Virus record (IMG/VR): IMGVR_UViG_3300045136_000053
Coordinates: 1 to 64,000 of that record
DNA length: 64,000 nt
Reading direction: 5' to 3' (one strand)
Origin: a virus
The notes below the pieces were generated by a model. The model did no database searches, was not told the DNA's origin, and was given only the letters and a program-made list of their open reading frames with translations. Both the position numbers and the translations under genes were made by a program. Within the stretch, counting starts at the first letter, position 1; every line of letters begins with the position of its first letter. Shown one piece after another: positions 19,093 to 29,652 of the stretch.

Positions 19093-22000
19093 TTAAATTT
19101 TTTGTCTAATAGCAGTCGGTGTTAATGCCGGAATTATTTCTATATCTTCTAATTTAGCAGCTGATTGCAATATTTCATCTAATCCTGCTTTTACATTAAA
19201 CAATGAACCAAATGAATTAATAGAATAAACAGGAACTAATACTACAGAAGATATTTCTGTCGGTAATCTTTGATGTATCAATCCCAATAGCTCTGTTGCA
19301 AAAAATTCTACTCCAAAATCCCAATTATCAATAGCAAAATAATTATTAATAACTTCTAAAATTTCATTTTTAATTCTTTCATCAGTAAATGTGGCTGTTG
19401 GTGCCTTAACAACTCTAAATTTAGCTCTTAATTGAGGCTCTGCTAAACTACCAAATAATAGTTTAATTTTACCAGAATGCATAACAACCGTGTCTGAAAT
19501 CATTTTATTTTTAAGTAAATATCCATATGTATTTCTTAACTCTAATGGTGTTGGAGGTGTAGGAGCAATATTTGTTAAACCTTTGACATAATCCATCATA
19601 TTATCATAATATCCTCTCGTAATTATAAATGCATCATGAATATTTGTAACTGAAGGATCAATCATATTTGTATGTGGTGCAAAATGTTGCCACATAAAAT
19701 CTAATCCCTCATTATCAACACCTTTATAAATTAATCGTCTTCCAAAAGCCACATAATTTGGATCATTTTTATTAATCCATGTAACACCATTATTAAATGA
19801 TATTTGCGTAGAAACAAAACTACCTTCGTTAAATCTAACCCAAATTGTTGACGATCCATCTATTAAAATTACCCTATCTGGAGTTTCATTATAATATGAA
19901 TTTTGAATAGTATAAATAGTGTCTGGATCATCTAATTTGAAGTATTCATAAGAATTTTTAGCAAACATTTCAAACTGAAGAATATTATCTGGAATTCCAT
20001 CACCGCTTAATACAGTTTTATTAAGAATATCTGCTGGTATAATTTCTAATGAATGAACATCTGTTTCACCATTTTGATCTTTAACTGGTCCAATAACATC
20101 ATAATTTTCATTATGACCGAGAGGAACGCCTAACGTTGTCAAATTCGAACGTAATATTTTTATTTTATCATAAACTGGATTTTTAGTTTGAGAATCAATT
20201 ATTTGTTCAACTGTATTATACCAAAATTTTGTGTTTTGGCTATAGCATATTAATTTCATATCCCTATGGTGAACATTAAATCCTATAATATCACCAAATC
20301 CATCTTTAATTGCTTCTATCCAAATAATCCATGACGCAGCAGAATCGCTTGGGTCATATTCTAATGTATTTGGATTTACAGTATTTGAATTTGTTAATGT
20401 AACACCATTAATAATATCCCATTTACCATAAAGATTTAAAGGATAACCAGCTCTTGTAGAAATACTAAAAGTATTAGGAGCAGTATAATTAACATCTAAT
20501 ACGAATGCATCACCAGCTATAAATGGTGTACTTCCATTAGTTATTGTAAAATCTATTGGTGCTTCATTATTTGTTGTTAAATATGGAACTCCAACAACAG
20601 CATTTGGAAATGATCCGCGTAGACTTGATGTTACAAATATTGTTGTAGCATCTGATGAAAATTCTAATGTCCATGTTTCAACAATTCCATTTGGTGTACC
20701 TGGTTGTAATTGTGGATTTGTTATTAAAACTGGTGGTGTTATTGATCCGTTTCCTAAAGTTGTTTTTGTTTTTGAATATTTTAAACCAAATTTGTCTTGT
20801 GCTGAAATAGTTTGAAGACCAGATCCAGAATCACCTAAAGAATTAATTCCATCATAAGTTCTAGGCATTGTATCAGGGTAAATACGACCATCATCAGGAA
20901 GGTTACCACCAATACTAAAAGGTGTTACTTTTGCATGTATTATACCACCTATATCAACATATTCTAATGGTTCACCATACCAATGTCTATCTAACATTCC
21001 TTGTATTAATGATTTTTCAAGATGTGTTTCTATTTCACCCATTCTATATATGTCACTAGGAGCCATAGAAATGCTATTGTCTTCTATAAATTTACGTCTT
21101 GGTAAACTAATAACATTTTCTGTAATTGGTGTAGCAGATGAAATGTGAATTAATAAATTTATTATTCCAGACTGTGATAATAATGGTTCAATAACTTTAT
21201 CTATTAAACTTCTAGATGAAATCGTTGAACTTATTGTGTTTATTGTTGATGTATAATATAATTGAAGATCATCACCAAATAATTTAATATTTTCATATTG
21301 CCCAGATGCATCATTCCAGTCAATATATTTTGGTTGACCTGCAAATGTTCTATTGATAGTATTAAGTTTAAGAATACTAGAATCCTTCAACATATATGTA
21401 TTATAATCTTGTGCATTGACCATTCTATTTTGGGCATAGTATGTTGTTGGTGCAACTTGACGAATATGATCAATTGTTTCTGTTGGTGAAGAATTCTGTA
21501 TTGTTGATGTTAATGCTGTAGTTAGAGTGCAAATTTCTGTCGTTCCTAATGAAGATGTATATGAAAATGTAACAGGAACGTTTGTAACTTTATTCTTTTG
21601 AATGACTATACTTCTATTAGCAGATTGTCTTATCCAAATATAAAATTTTCCAATTGGTATATCTGAGAAATCACCATCCCCAAAAATAATTTTTATTCTG
21701 TCATTTTCTAATGATTCAATTTCATATTTTTTCCTATTTTTATTTGTATTAAAAAATAAATTTTGTTCATTAACAGTTTCAACTTCTTCCCAACGTTCTA
21801 ATATATTACCATCATTATCAACTCTATTAATCCATACGTCTGTTCTGTTGATATTAATAGGTGTTAATTCTAATGTTCTATTAGGTATAGGATCTTTAAT
21901 ATCATATTCTATTCTACTTAAAGTTCCTTGTTTAACGAACATTAAAAATCCTGTATAATCTGAACCATCACCAATACCATCATCAGAATAAATTATAGAC

Positions 22001-22692
22001 ATCTGTGAATTAATATCAGGCATCCTTTCAAATGGTCCATTTTCATCCAAATCAGATGGTACTATTTCCATATTAAATGTTTCTATACCAGTATTCGCAA
22101 TAAATGGAGATACACCATTTTTAAATGATGTTAGATTGTTATTAAATGTATATAATTGCATCAAAACGTCACCAATTTGAAAAGATTTTTGTGGCTGTCC
22201 AAATTTACCGGTTAAAACCCTATTCATTATTAAAAAGAATTGTTCTTTCCATAATGGATTATTTGGATCATTCCAGGTTACAGTAAAATTACTTAAATTA
22301 TTTCCTTGTGAATCTATAATTTGTTCTGATGTAGTAATACTAGTAATTTTCATTAGTCCTCTAGCTGGGACATTACGTGTCGCTTTATAAGATATTAATC
22401 TAGCTAGACGTAAAATATTTTGTTTTCTTTGTGCAGTTGTAATAAAATTTTCATGACTCATTAAATCTATACGATAAGCCAATTGTTCAGCAATATAAGA
22501 GAACATTTCTAGAATTGCTATGAATTCTGAACTCTCTATATAGTCATTAAATTGTTCCGGATAATATAATTTAATATATTGTAAAAGAGACTCTTTTATT
22601 GTATCGTAATCATAGGAAGCAAAATTGACTTTTTCAAAAGAATTATAAATTTTTTCCCATGTTTCTGCTGAATAAACGTTTCTTAATGCCAT
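19093..22692 (-). CDS. Baseplate wedge protein, gp6-like
   Basis: A 1,199-residue protein, far longer than T4 gp6 (about 660). The N-terminal 120 residues show the gp6 family pattern: a helix-rich start with YDTIKESLLQYIK, then SSEFIAILEMFSYIAEQLAY and AQRKQNILRLARLISYKATR. In T4 the gp6 dimer forms the backbone ring of baseplate wedges. Residues about 660-740 contain one copy of the beta module shared with other virion proteins here (WTLEFSSDATTIFVTSS ... PFIAGDAF), which looks like an insertion. The C-terminus (FFATELLGLIHQRLPTEISS) fits the conserved gp6/gpJ end. It has its own TATAAATA box upstream, and a homing endonuclease lies between it and gp25. Confidence 0.85.
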   Translation of the reverse strand: MALRNVYSAETWEKIYNSFEKVNFASYDYDTIKESLLQYIKLYYPEQFNDYIESSEFIAILEMFSYIAEQLAYRIDLMSHENFITTAQRKQNILRLARLISYKATRNVPARGLMKITSITTSEQIIDSQGNNLSNFTVTWNDPNNPLWKEQFFLIMNRVLTGKFGQPQKSFQIGDVLMQLYTFNNNLTSFKNGVSPFIANTGIETFNMEIVPSDLDENGPFERMPDINSQMSIIYSDDGIGDGSDYTGFLMFVKQGTLSRIEYDIKDPIPNRTLELTPININRTDVWINRVDNDGNILERWEEVETVNEQNLFFNTNKNRKKYEIESLENDRIKIIFGDGDFSDIPIGKFYIWIRQSANRSIVIQKNKVTNVPVTFSYTSSLGTTEICTLTTALTSTIQNSSPTETIDHIRQVAPTTYYAQNRMVNAQDYNTYMLKDSSILKLNTINRTFAGQPKYIDWNDASGQYENIKLFGDDLQLYYTSTINTISSTISSRSLIDKVIEPLLSQSGIINLLIHISSATPITENVISLPRRKFIEDNSISMAPSDIYRMGEIETHLEKSLIQGMLDRHWYGEPLEYVDIGGIIHAKVTPFSIGGNLPDDGRIYPDTMPRTYDGINSLGDSGSGLQTISAQDKFGLKYSKTKTTLGNGSITPPVLITNPQLQPGTPNGIVETWTLEFSSDATTIFVTSSLRGSFPNAVVGVPYLTTNNEAPIDFTITNGSTPFIAGDAFVLDVNYTAPNTFSISTRAGYPLNLYGKWDIINGVTLTNSNTVNPNTLEYDPSDSAASWIIWIEAIKDGFGDIIGFNVHHRDMKLICYSQNTKFWYNTVEQIIDSQTKNPVYDKIKILRSNLTTLGVPLGHNENYDVIGPVKDQNGETDVHSLEIIPADILNKTVLSGDGIPDNILQFEMFAKNSYEYFKLDDPDTIYTIQNSYYNETPDRVILIDGSSTIWVRFNEGSFVSTQISFNNGVTWINKNDPNYVAFGRRLIYKGVDNEGLDFMWQHFAPHTNMIDPSVTNIHDAFIITRGYYDNMMDYVKGLTNIAPTPPTPLELRNTYGYLLKNKMISDTVVMHSGKIKLLFGSLAEPQLRAKFRVVKAPTATFTDERIKNEILEVINNYFAIDNWDFGVEFFATELLGLIHQRLPTEISSVVLVPVYSINSFGSLFNVKAGLDEILQSAAKLEDIEIIPALTPTAIRQKI

Positions 22693-22725
22693 AATTTTTA
22701 TTTTTTAAAAAAATAATTACTTTAT

Positions 22726-22733
22726 TATTTATA
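22726..22733 (-). promoter_or_regulatory. Late-promoter box for gp6-like gene
   Basis: TATAAATA on the minus strand, 34 nt before the gp6-like start. It would give gp6 its own late transcript across the adjacent homing-gene insertion. Confidence 0.55.
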
Positions 22734-22818
22734 GATTTATCTTTAGAAAGTTATTTAGCATATTTTATGTAGTAATGTATATATACATATGTAATCATTA
22801 AAATTTTCCTATTTAAAA

Positions 22819-24393
22819 ATGAATATTAAAGAAAAAATATTATCAAAGGTTTTAGATAAAAATAATAATGTAAGTGCATCAAAGTTGCGTTCTTTAGATA
22901 AAGAAACAATTGACATTATTAAACAATTATCAAAATGCCCATCAAATAATATAGTTGAGAAATTATATTGGTTAATTAATGATCTTGATGATTATCCCAA
23001 AAAATGTTTAACATGTAATTCTCCTATAAAAATATTCTCATCATTTAAAGATGGATATCTTAAATCATTTTGTTGTTTAAGTTGTATGCAAAAACACCCA
23101 GAAACAATAAAAAAGAAAAAACAAACAATAAAAAATAGATATGGTGTTAACAGTATTTGGCAGGTAGATTTTATAAAATGGAAAAGAGATAAAACAAATA
23201 TAGAAAGATATGGTGTTGTTTGTCCTGTTCATAATAATCAAATAAAAGAAAAAGTTAAAAATACATTTTTCAAAAAATATGGTGTCAAAACAAATATTCC
23301 ATCACAAGTTAAAAAATTCAATAAAAAAAGAATTGAAACACAGAAAAAAACATATATAGAAAATATTATCTTAAAAAATTCAAATATTATTGAACCATTA
23401 TTTTCAATTTCAGATTATATAAAAAATGATAATTATAAAAAAGAATTATTATGGAAATGCTTAACATGTAAATATGAATTTTATATTCAACCATATGAAC
23501 ATATTTTTTGTCCAAGATGTTATCCTAAATGTAGATCACAATTACAAAATAAAATAGCAGATGAATTAAAAAAAATAAATTTGTCTATAGAACTCGATGT
23601 ACGAAAACCTTTAGATAATAGATATGAAATAGATATTTTTGTTAGAGATAAAAAATTAGGAATAGAAATAAATGGAAATTATTGGCATTCTGAACTCAAT
23701 GGAATAGATAAGTTTTATCATAAAAATAAACTAGACTTTGCATTAGAAAATTGTATTACATTATTAAATTTTTTTGAAGATGAAGTATTATATAAACACG
23801 ATATTGTTTTATCAATGATTAAATCAAAATTGAATTTATATAAAACAATTTATGCAAGAAATACTAAAATTGTTGAATTAGGAAAAAATGAAACAGATAT
23901 ATTTTTAGAAAATACACACATACAAGGAACATGTAAATACGATATAAGTTATGGACTAAATTACAATGATGAAATAGTATGTGTTATTACGTTTGTTAAA
24001 CCACGTTATAATAAAAATTATGAATGGGAAATAGCCAGATTTTCATCGAAATTAAATACAAAATGTATAGGAGGATTTAGTAAATTATTAAAACATTTTA
24101 TTAAATTACATAAACCTAAAAACATTATTTCGTATTCTGATAAGCGTTATAGTATTGGGGATGTTTATATTAAAAATGGCTTTAAAAAATCACATACATC
24201 ACAACCAAACTATTGGTATATGCACAAATCTAATTATTTAATAAGACTTAATCGTCAAAATTTTCAAAAACATAAATTAAAAAATTTATTAACAACATTT
24301 AATGAAAATTTAACAGAATGGGAAAATATGAAAAACAATGGTTATGATAGAATTTGGGATTGTGGAAATGACGTATTTATTTTAAATACTTAA
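22819..24393 (+). CDS. Free-standing homing endonuclease, Vsr-like fold
   Basis: A 524-residue protein on the strand opposite to its neighbours. Zinc site 1 includes C63, C66 and C86/C89; zinc site 2 is C214/C217 and C231/C234. Between them are repeated K-x-x-x-x-[RK]-YGV elements (KNRYGV, IERYGV, KKYGV) that look like short DNA-binding repeats of modular homing nucleases. The nuclease core is YEIDIFV (D272) and GIEINGNYWHS (E283, H290). The C-terminal domain (YEWEIARF, CIGGFSKLL, IISYSDKRYS, YIKNGF, RIWDCGNDVF) is shared with its four paralogues. It sits between gp6 and gp25 and ends on the base before the gp25 stop codon, with no gap, as expected of a precise intergenic insertion. Confidence 0.82.
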   Translation: MNIKEKILSKVLDKNNNVSASKLRSLDKETIDIIKQLSKCPSNNIVEKLYWLINDLDDYPKKCLTCNSPIKIFSSFKDGYLKSFCCLSCMQKHPETIKKKKQTIKNRYGVNSIWQVDFIKWKRDKTNIERYGVVCPVHNNQIKEKVKNTFFKKYGVKTNIPSQVKKFNKKRIETQKKTYIENIILKNSNIIEPLFSISDYIKNDNYKKELLWKCLTCKYEFYIQPYEHIFCPRCYPKCRSQLQNKIADELKKINLSIELDVRKPLDNRYEIDIFVRDKKLGIEINGNYWHSELNGIDKFYHKNKLDFALENCITLLNFFEDEVLYKHDIVLSMIKSKLNLYKTIYARNTKIVELGKNETDIFLENTHIQGTCKYDISYGLNYNDEIVCVITFVKPRYNKNYEWEIARFSSKLNTKCIGGFSKLLKHFIKLHKPKNIISYSDKRYSIGDVYIKNGFKKSHTSQPNYWYMHKSNYLIRLNRQNFQKHKLKNLLTTFNENLTEWENMKNNGYDRIWDCGNDVFILNT

Positions 24394-24765
24394 TTAAGCT
24401 GTCGGTACTTCTATTCTTAATGTTTCCCTAACATCAAATTCAATATATAAAAGATCTGCGAATGCAACTATTGCATTATTATCTGGTAAAGATGACACAT
24501 GTAAATCTATAAGTTTAACTCTAGGATCATAATTAAAAACTTCTAATAAATCTGTTCTAACTATTTCTCTAGTTCTTTCATCATTTGGTTCAAAAACTAA
24601 CGATGGTATTCTAGTACCAAAATTTGGCATCATTAATCTTTCACCTTTTTCTGTAAAAATATGATTATATAAATCTCTTTTAACTGTTTCTATATTAATG
24701 GTAGAAAATGAACCTTTTTCTTCGAAAGCGTGTGATGAAAATCCTTTATAAAAAACCTTTCCCAT
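24394..24765 (-). CDS. Baseplate wedge protein gp25-like
   Basis: 123 residues from ATG (MGKVFYKGFSS). An in-frame TTG four codons upstream is rejected because GGAGG lies ideally before the ATG. The family is gp25, related to the gpW/gp25 lysozyme-like fold of contractile baseplates: a conserved IETVKRDLYNHIFTEKGERL, then MMPNFGTRIPSLVFEPND, then the LIDLHVSS strand region. In T4, gp25 links wedge and sheath initiation. Its ATG shares a base with the stop of the gp5-like gene (TAATG), so the two are translationally coupled. Confidence 0.92.
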   Translation of the reverse strand: MGKVFYKGFSSHAFEEKGSFSTINIETVKRDLYNHIFTEKGERLMMPNFGTRIPSLVFEPNDERTREIVRTDLLEVFNYDPRVKLIDLHVSSLPDNNAIVAFADLLYIEFDVRETLRIEVPTA

Positions 24766-25877
24766 TATTTCCTCCAATTAGGATTACGTTTATATTTTGA
24801 TTTTGTTGGTCTCGACCATGGTTCATGCCCTGGTATAATAGATGGTGGATCTGCTTTAACAGCGCATTGAGCTTCTGGACCATTCATATGAATTTGTTTT
24901 GCTGTTTCATATAATATTCCTATTACATTTGTGTTATGATCTTTACAACATGTTTCATAAATACTACCACCAGAATATAAATGATAATCTTTACCAGCAG
25001 TATATTTTATGTTTCCATCTACTGCTTTAATATTAATATTTTTTTGTGCCTCAATATTAATATCTTTATCTGCTCTAATATTTATACTTTCACTTGATCT
25101 TATAGATATATCATCTGCTGCAAATATATGCATATGACCATTTTCGTCTAATTCAATCCATGTTTTACCTTTTGCCGTTGAAATATAAATACGTTCATTT
25201 GTATCATCAAATATGATTTGATGACCTGCTGTCGTTTTAAATCGTATTCTACAATTTTTTTCATCATCATTTAATATAATAGCATGATGACCTGGTGTCA
25301 CAATACAATATGATTGTGGGTCTAAAACGCTTTCATCAACTATATTTTTTGCATATCCTTCTGTTCCATCTTTAAATGTAGCAGCTTGGGCTATCTGACG
25401 TTCATATGCACCTCTTGTTTGAGCTTCATCTTTAAGTAAATCATTTTGAAATTGTTCTCTTAAATTTTCATATGCTGGGTTATATTTTTCATAAGATTCA
25501 TTCCATGGTCCATATGTTCCTAAATCATCTTTATTTCTCCCATTTGGTAAACCTCTATTTTGATGTAAATTAAGCATACAACCAAAATATACTCTACGAT
25601 TTATATCACCATTAAGTAAGAATACAACTACGCGAGATCCAATCTTTGGAATAGCCCAAAAACCGTAAGAACTGTATCCTTTAATTTCTGATTTTTCTCT
25701 ACCAACTTTAAAATTTAATGTTGATCCAAAAAATGGACTTACATAATCAGCCCATGGAAGACTTTTTACATCATAAAATTCGCCATCTAATGCAGGGACC
25801 CATATTTTACAACGACCCATCTGTTGAGGATCATTTGTATCTTTAACTATCCCGTCATAAATTGTTAAATTAATCAT
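24765..25877 (-). CDS. Baseplate hub/tail spike protein, gp5/VgrG-like
   Basis: A 370-residue protein. Residues about 1-100 form an OB-fold with GIVKDTNDPQQMGRCKIWVP, WADYVSPFFG and IPKIGSRVVVFLLNGD, as in gp5 and VgrG. Residues about 200-330 show short repeating strand elements (ISIRSSESINIRADKDINIE, NINIKAVDGNIKYTAGKDYH) that build the triple-stranded beta-helix needle. The linker between them (about 105-195) is too short and too charged to hold the T4 gp5 lysozyme domain, and no lysozyme motif is visible. The protein therefore looks like a membrane-piercing spike without its own muramidase. It lies in order with gp25 and gp53. Confidence 0.85.
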   Translation of the reverse strand: MINLTIYDGIVKDTNDPQQMGRCKIWVPALDGEFYDVKSLPWADYVSPFFGSTLNFKVGREKSEIKGYSSYGFWAIPKIGSRVVVFLLNGDINRRVYFGCMLNLHQNRGLPNGRNKDDLGTYGPWNESYEKYNPAYENLREQFQNDLLKDEAQTRGAYERQIAQAATFKDGTEGYAKNIVDESVLDPQSYCIVTPGHHAIILNDDEKNCRIRFKTTAGHQIIFDDTNERIYISTAKGKTWIELDENGHMHIFAADDISIRSSESINIRADKDINIEAQKNINIKAVDGNIKYTAGKDYHLYSGGSIYETCCKDHNTNVIGILYETAKQIHMNGPEAQCAVKADPPSIIPGHEPWSRPTKSKYKRNPNWRK

Positions 25878-25879
25878 TT

Positions 25880-28105
25880 TTATTCACCACTATTTCTAAA
25901 ACTTCTGTATCTAGAAAATATATCTATTGCATTCATTGTTAATTCTTGGGTAAAAACACCATCTTTAAATGTATGATATATATCACTAACATAATACCAA
26001 CCATCATACCAGTATCTTTTTGCAAAATTATCATCAATTGGTCGACCATACATATCAACATTTGGGGTATTAATATTAATTTTACAAAATAATGGACACA
26101 ATGCTACATTCATTTCTGGTAATGATGGTGATGTTTTTGTTATTTCAAGTTCTTTCTTTAATGCTTGTTTATAAAGTGTTTCATCACCAACGTTAAATGT
26201 ATTTTTTTCATTTATTTCAATAACATTTATATCATTAACTTTAACATGCGGTAATACTTGACTATATGATAATGATTTGTTTAATAAATCAGGATTTCCA
26301 CGAATCGTCATTTTGATATCCTGTGAAGATACACCATGTAAATCACTCATTAAATTTAATGCCTCTTGTCTAGCTCTAGATAAAACTGTATTTTCAACTC
26401 CCAATTTTTCAGAATTTCCCTGTTGTATAGCCGCATGTGCAGTCAATTCTAATTGCGTTTTTGTTGCTGTTGTTATAGGTGTATTTTCTAATATTTTATA
26501 ATTTAATTGCTTTTCATCTATCTTAATATTTTCATTAATTTTTGATTTTTGATCTGTATTTCCTATATCTTTTTGTTGTCTAGAATCTTCAGATAGTTTA
26601 TCTACATTTTTCAAATATAATACTGCATTATTTACCTTTATATCTAAATTTAAAATGTCAGTATTTTTTCCGGTAAAAATATAATCAAATTCAATAGAAT
26701 TTTTTGGGGTTCCATCTTCATTAAAAAATGCTGACAATGAAGACTGTTTATTATTTGATGAAGATGCTTTTTTCTTAGATGTTGACAATTCATCAACATC
26801 TACTATTACTTGCTCAACTATATCAAAATGAACCGTTATTGATTCATTATCTGATGTAACATATGTCAATGTTTTATATCTACTTACTTTTTTTCCTTTA
26901 AGAGCACCATATGACATTTTATGATTAACTTCTAAACACATACTCATAATATTTGATATAATTTCTGGTATCGTGGCTTTAGGACTTAAAGCTAAATATA
27001 CTGTACCATATTTATCAACAGATATTATATTGTGTTGATTTTGTGCATTTTTCTTTTTTTGTTCAATTCTAGCTTTATTCATTTCATCTAATTTTGTACG
27101 AATTTCTGGTTCTGGTACACCATTTTTTCTTAATTTTTCTTGCATATCTAACTTTTCTTGCCTAAAACGCTCTTCATCTTCTTCTTCTTTCTTTTTTTCT
27201 TGTTTAATTCTATTATCTTGTTCTTCTAAAGCTTCTAATACTCCTGTCATTAAAAAATCACGCCATTTAGATTTACTATCAGATGATGTTTTATCTGTTT
27301 CAATAACATCACCAGGCAAAGTAAACATGTATTGAACAGGTCTACCTATTTTTTTATTTTTTTGCACAGATTCTGGTGATTGCGTTTTTGTATCATTTTC
27401 CAAATTTAATTTTTTATAAAATTCTCGTATTTTACGATTTAATTTATTCTGTAATGAATCAAACATTTCACCTAATGTTTTACCACTTATAGTTGATAAA
27501 TCATATGCAGTATAAATATCAGGAAATGAGAATTTAGTTCCACCATTTAATGGAGCAAATTGTATATAATATGTTCCTCCGATGTGATCAATATTCATTT
27601 CTAAATTTACCATAAACATCGGAATTTCTGATGATGTAATTGTTTCTATAGTACCACTATCAGTATGTCCAACAAAAATTGTTTTTAATAAAAAAGTTAA
27701 ACCATTATAATCAGTTTTAAAAACTTCATCACATAAATGCTTTAAATAATTTATGAATGAAATTCCATATGTATCAAATATAGTCATATTAACAAATGTC
27801 GTAATAATTTGTGTATTGACTAAATTACCTGAACTAAATGTTGTGTGATATTCAATATCTTTAATAGTATAGTTTGATAATTTTCTGCTATCTAAAATTA
27901 GATATGCATCCATTTTATTACCTAATCCAGATGATATTGGTTCACCAAGTTTTGCATTAGATATTATGTTTAAAAATTGCGTATCTTGATTATCTGATAA
28001 TTTTGTAGTCAACACTCTAATTGTTTCTGTTGTAGCTGCAACAACTAATATATGATGTGTTGAATATGATCTATATTTATCTAATGGATTTTGTGGAAAA
28101 CTCAT
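25880..28105 (-). CDS. Baseplate hub protein candidate (gp27 position)
   Basis: A 741-residue protein that ends 2 nt before the gp5-like start. It begins MSFPQNPLDKYRSYSTHHIL. Residues about 285-350 are a strongly charged coiled coil (EEDEERFRQEKLDMQEKL). The C-terminus (VDMYGRPIDDNFAKRYWYDG, YYVSDIYHTFKDGVFTQEL) looks like the end of hub/gpD-type proteins that hold the spike. I have no family match for the N-terminal part. A hub role is inferred from its place directly before the spike gene and from its size; it could instead be another baseplate component. Confidence 0.55.
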   Translation of the reverse strand: MSFPQNPLDKYRSYSTHHILVVAATTETIRVLTTKLSDNQDTQFLNIISNAKLGEPISSGLGNKMDAYLILDSRKLSNYTIKDIEYHTTFSSGNLVNTQIITTFVNMTIFDTYGISFINYLKHLCDEVFKTDYNGLTFLLKTIFVGHTDSGTIETITSSEIPMFMVNLEMNIDHIGGTYYIQFAPLNGGTKFSFPDIYTAYDLSTISGKTLGEMFDSLQNKLNRKIREFYKKLNLENDTKTQSPESVQKNKKIGRPVQYMFTLPGDVIETDKTSSDSKSKWRDFLMTGVLEALEEQDNRIKQEKKKEEEDEERFRQEKLDMQEKLRKNGVPEPEIRTKLDEMNKARIEQKKKNAQNQHNIISVDKYGTVYLALSPKATIPEIISNIMSMCLEVNHKMSYGALKGKKVSRYKTLTYVTSDNESITVHFDIVEQVIVDVDELSTSKKKASSSNNKQSSLSAFFNEDGTPKNSIEFDYIFTGKNTDILNLDIKVNNAVLYLKNVDKLSEDSRQQKDIGNTDQKSKINENIKIDEKQLNYKILENTPITTATKTQLELTAHAAIQQGNSEKLGVENTVLSRARQEALNLMSDLHGVSSQDIKMTIRGNPDLLNKSLSYSQVLPHVKVNDINVIEINEKNTFNVGDETLYKQALKKELEITKTSPSLPEMNVALCPLFCKININTPNVDMYGRPIDDNFAKRYWYDGWYYVSDIYHTFKDGVFTQELTMNAIDIFSRYRSFRNSGE

Positions 28106-28151
28106 AATTTATAATATATATAAAAATATATATGTAAAAACATGTGTGTTT

Positions 28152-28529
28152 TTATACAATAACCGGTGAGATAATCTTTTCAAGCTCTCTCTGAGATTCA
28201 TACCCACCAAGTTTTCTGTCTAAAAATTCAGACATAACTCTATCTTTAATAGGTATTGTTAATATTCTTCCTGGTACTATTTCTGTTATTGGATCCAAGA
28301 TATTATTATATTGTCCTATAATCCACCATAATTTAGGATCTCCATAAAAAGCATATGCTATTAAATCTAAACGTCCTTCATATTTATTTTCCACAACATA
28401 TTCTAAATCTGTTGGTGATGAATTAAAAATTCTTCGTTCCCACCATTCTAATTTGTCATTTCTAACCTCAGTATTACCACCATGGACATATCTAGATGTT
28501 TTTAAATTTACACTACTAATAATTGCCAT
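28152..28529 (-). CDS. Baseplate wedge protein gp53-like (LysM-like)
   Basis: A 125-residue protein. The segment YEGRLDLIAYAFYGDPKLWW followed by IIGQYNNILDP and EIVPGRILTIP is the LysM-like domain of gp53/tail-assembly LysM proteins. T4 gp53 joins adjacent wedges. The start overlaps the upstream stop as TAATG, so it is coupled to the 372-residue gene. The length fits this family's core, although T4 gp53 is longer (about 196). Confidence 0.85.
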   Translation of the reverse strand: MAIISSVNLKTSRYVHGGNTEVRNDKLEWWERRIFNSSPTDLEYVVENKYEGRLDLIAYAFYGDPKLWWIIGQYNNILDPITEIVPGRILTIPIKDRVMSEFLDRKLGGYESQRELEKIISPVIV

Positions 28530-29647
28530 TAATATTGACCTCCAAATCCCATATTTTTTGTAGGATCAGGATTATCTTGACCTCCAAATCCCATATATGC
28601 TGTAGCATTAGAATATGTATTTAAATCTAAAATATTTGCTTGAATTTCACCAGGTAATGGATTATAATATGGTGAAGTTGCCTGATTATCATTACGTGAT
28701 TCAGATCTAGATACATTAGTTCCTATTGATGTTGTTTTTGGGGTGCTAATATTTGGTCCATTAGTCGAAACATTATAAGCATTTTTCATATCTCCCATTT
28801 TATATGCAACAATATCAAATGAAGAAAATTCTCGTGGTGAATAACTTTCTTTAAGTGTCAATGATATTTCTGATATAATTGGAAATGGTGTTCCGGCTTT
28901 TATTAATATTTCACCATTATCATTTAATAATTGTTCACATTGAATCATTTCCATGTCACTACTATAATTAAAGTTATATGATAATAACACAACTGGTACT
29001 GGACCTATATTTGCATCACCATACCCAGAAAATATTAAAATTGGTGGAGGAGCACCTAATTTATTTTTTTGTGATTTTTCTGTTCCATACCCATAATATG
29101 GCATAACCCATGATCTAATTTTGTTTAATATAACTAAATTACTTGTTGCTTCTTTAGGTGTTCTAGAAATTAATTTTGCAGACGAAATTTCCCAACTTCT
29201 TGATGATGTTGTTTTATATGCTAATATTTCTCCTGGATGATGAGTAACAGGAACAGAATCCCATGATGCTTGTCTTGATTCACCTATTGTTGGTGATGCA
29301 AAAAATGTGACACCATCTGCGTCTGATCCCTGACTATTAACGGGGACTAATTTAACACGTATACTTCTCGTTAATCCTTCATTATCAATTGGAATAGATG
29401 ATGATTGATTTCCAGATATTTGAAACCCTGGTCCTAATCTAAACATATTATTTACAAATTCAACATTCTGAACTCCTAAAATTTGTTTTAATGCTTGATT
29501 TGGTTGTAGAGTTGGTGGACCACTTATCATTCCATTAAATAATGGAGTTTTACCCGTAGAAACAATTTTATCAAAAGATTCTTTAATCTTTAATGCATCT
29601 GTTGCTAAAGAAAAATCTACTAATGGTATATTAGGCCATAAACTCAT
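28529..29647 (-). CDS. Tail/baseplate structural protein
   Basis: A 372-residue protein starting MSLWPNIPLVDFSLATDALK. It has a conserved-looking core WEISSAKLISR ... MPYYGYG ... PPPILIFSGYGDANIGPVP followed by VVLLSYNFNYSSDMEMI, a pattern seen in tail proteins that contact the tube or baseplate top. The C-terminal 25 residues contain a near-duplicate MGFGGQ motif (YMGFGGQDNPDP and NMGFGGQY). It overlaps the gp53-like gene and lies 5 nt after the nucleotidyltransferase gene. By position it could be the gp48/gp54 counterpart (tube initiation), but I cannot confirm the family. Confidence 0.55.
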   Translation of the reverse strand: MSLWPNIPLVDFSLATDALKIKESFDKIVSTGKTPLFNGMISGPPTLQPNQALKQILGVQNVEFVNNMFRLGPGFQISGNQSSSIPIDNEGLTRSIRVKLVPVNSQGSDADGVTFFASPTIGESRQASWDSVPVTHHPGEILAYKTTSSRSWEISSAKLISRTPKEATSNLVILNKIRSWVMPYYGYGTEKSQKNKLGAPPPILIFSGYGDANIGPVPVVLLSYNFNYSSDMEMIQCEQLLNDNGEILIKAGTPFPIISEISLTLKESYSPREFSSFDIVAYKMGDMKNAYNVSTNGPNISTPKTTSIGTNVSRSESRNDNQATSPYYNPLPGEIQANILDLNTYSNATAYMGFGGQDNPDPTKNMGFGGQY

Positions 29648-29652
29648 AATTT

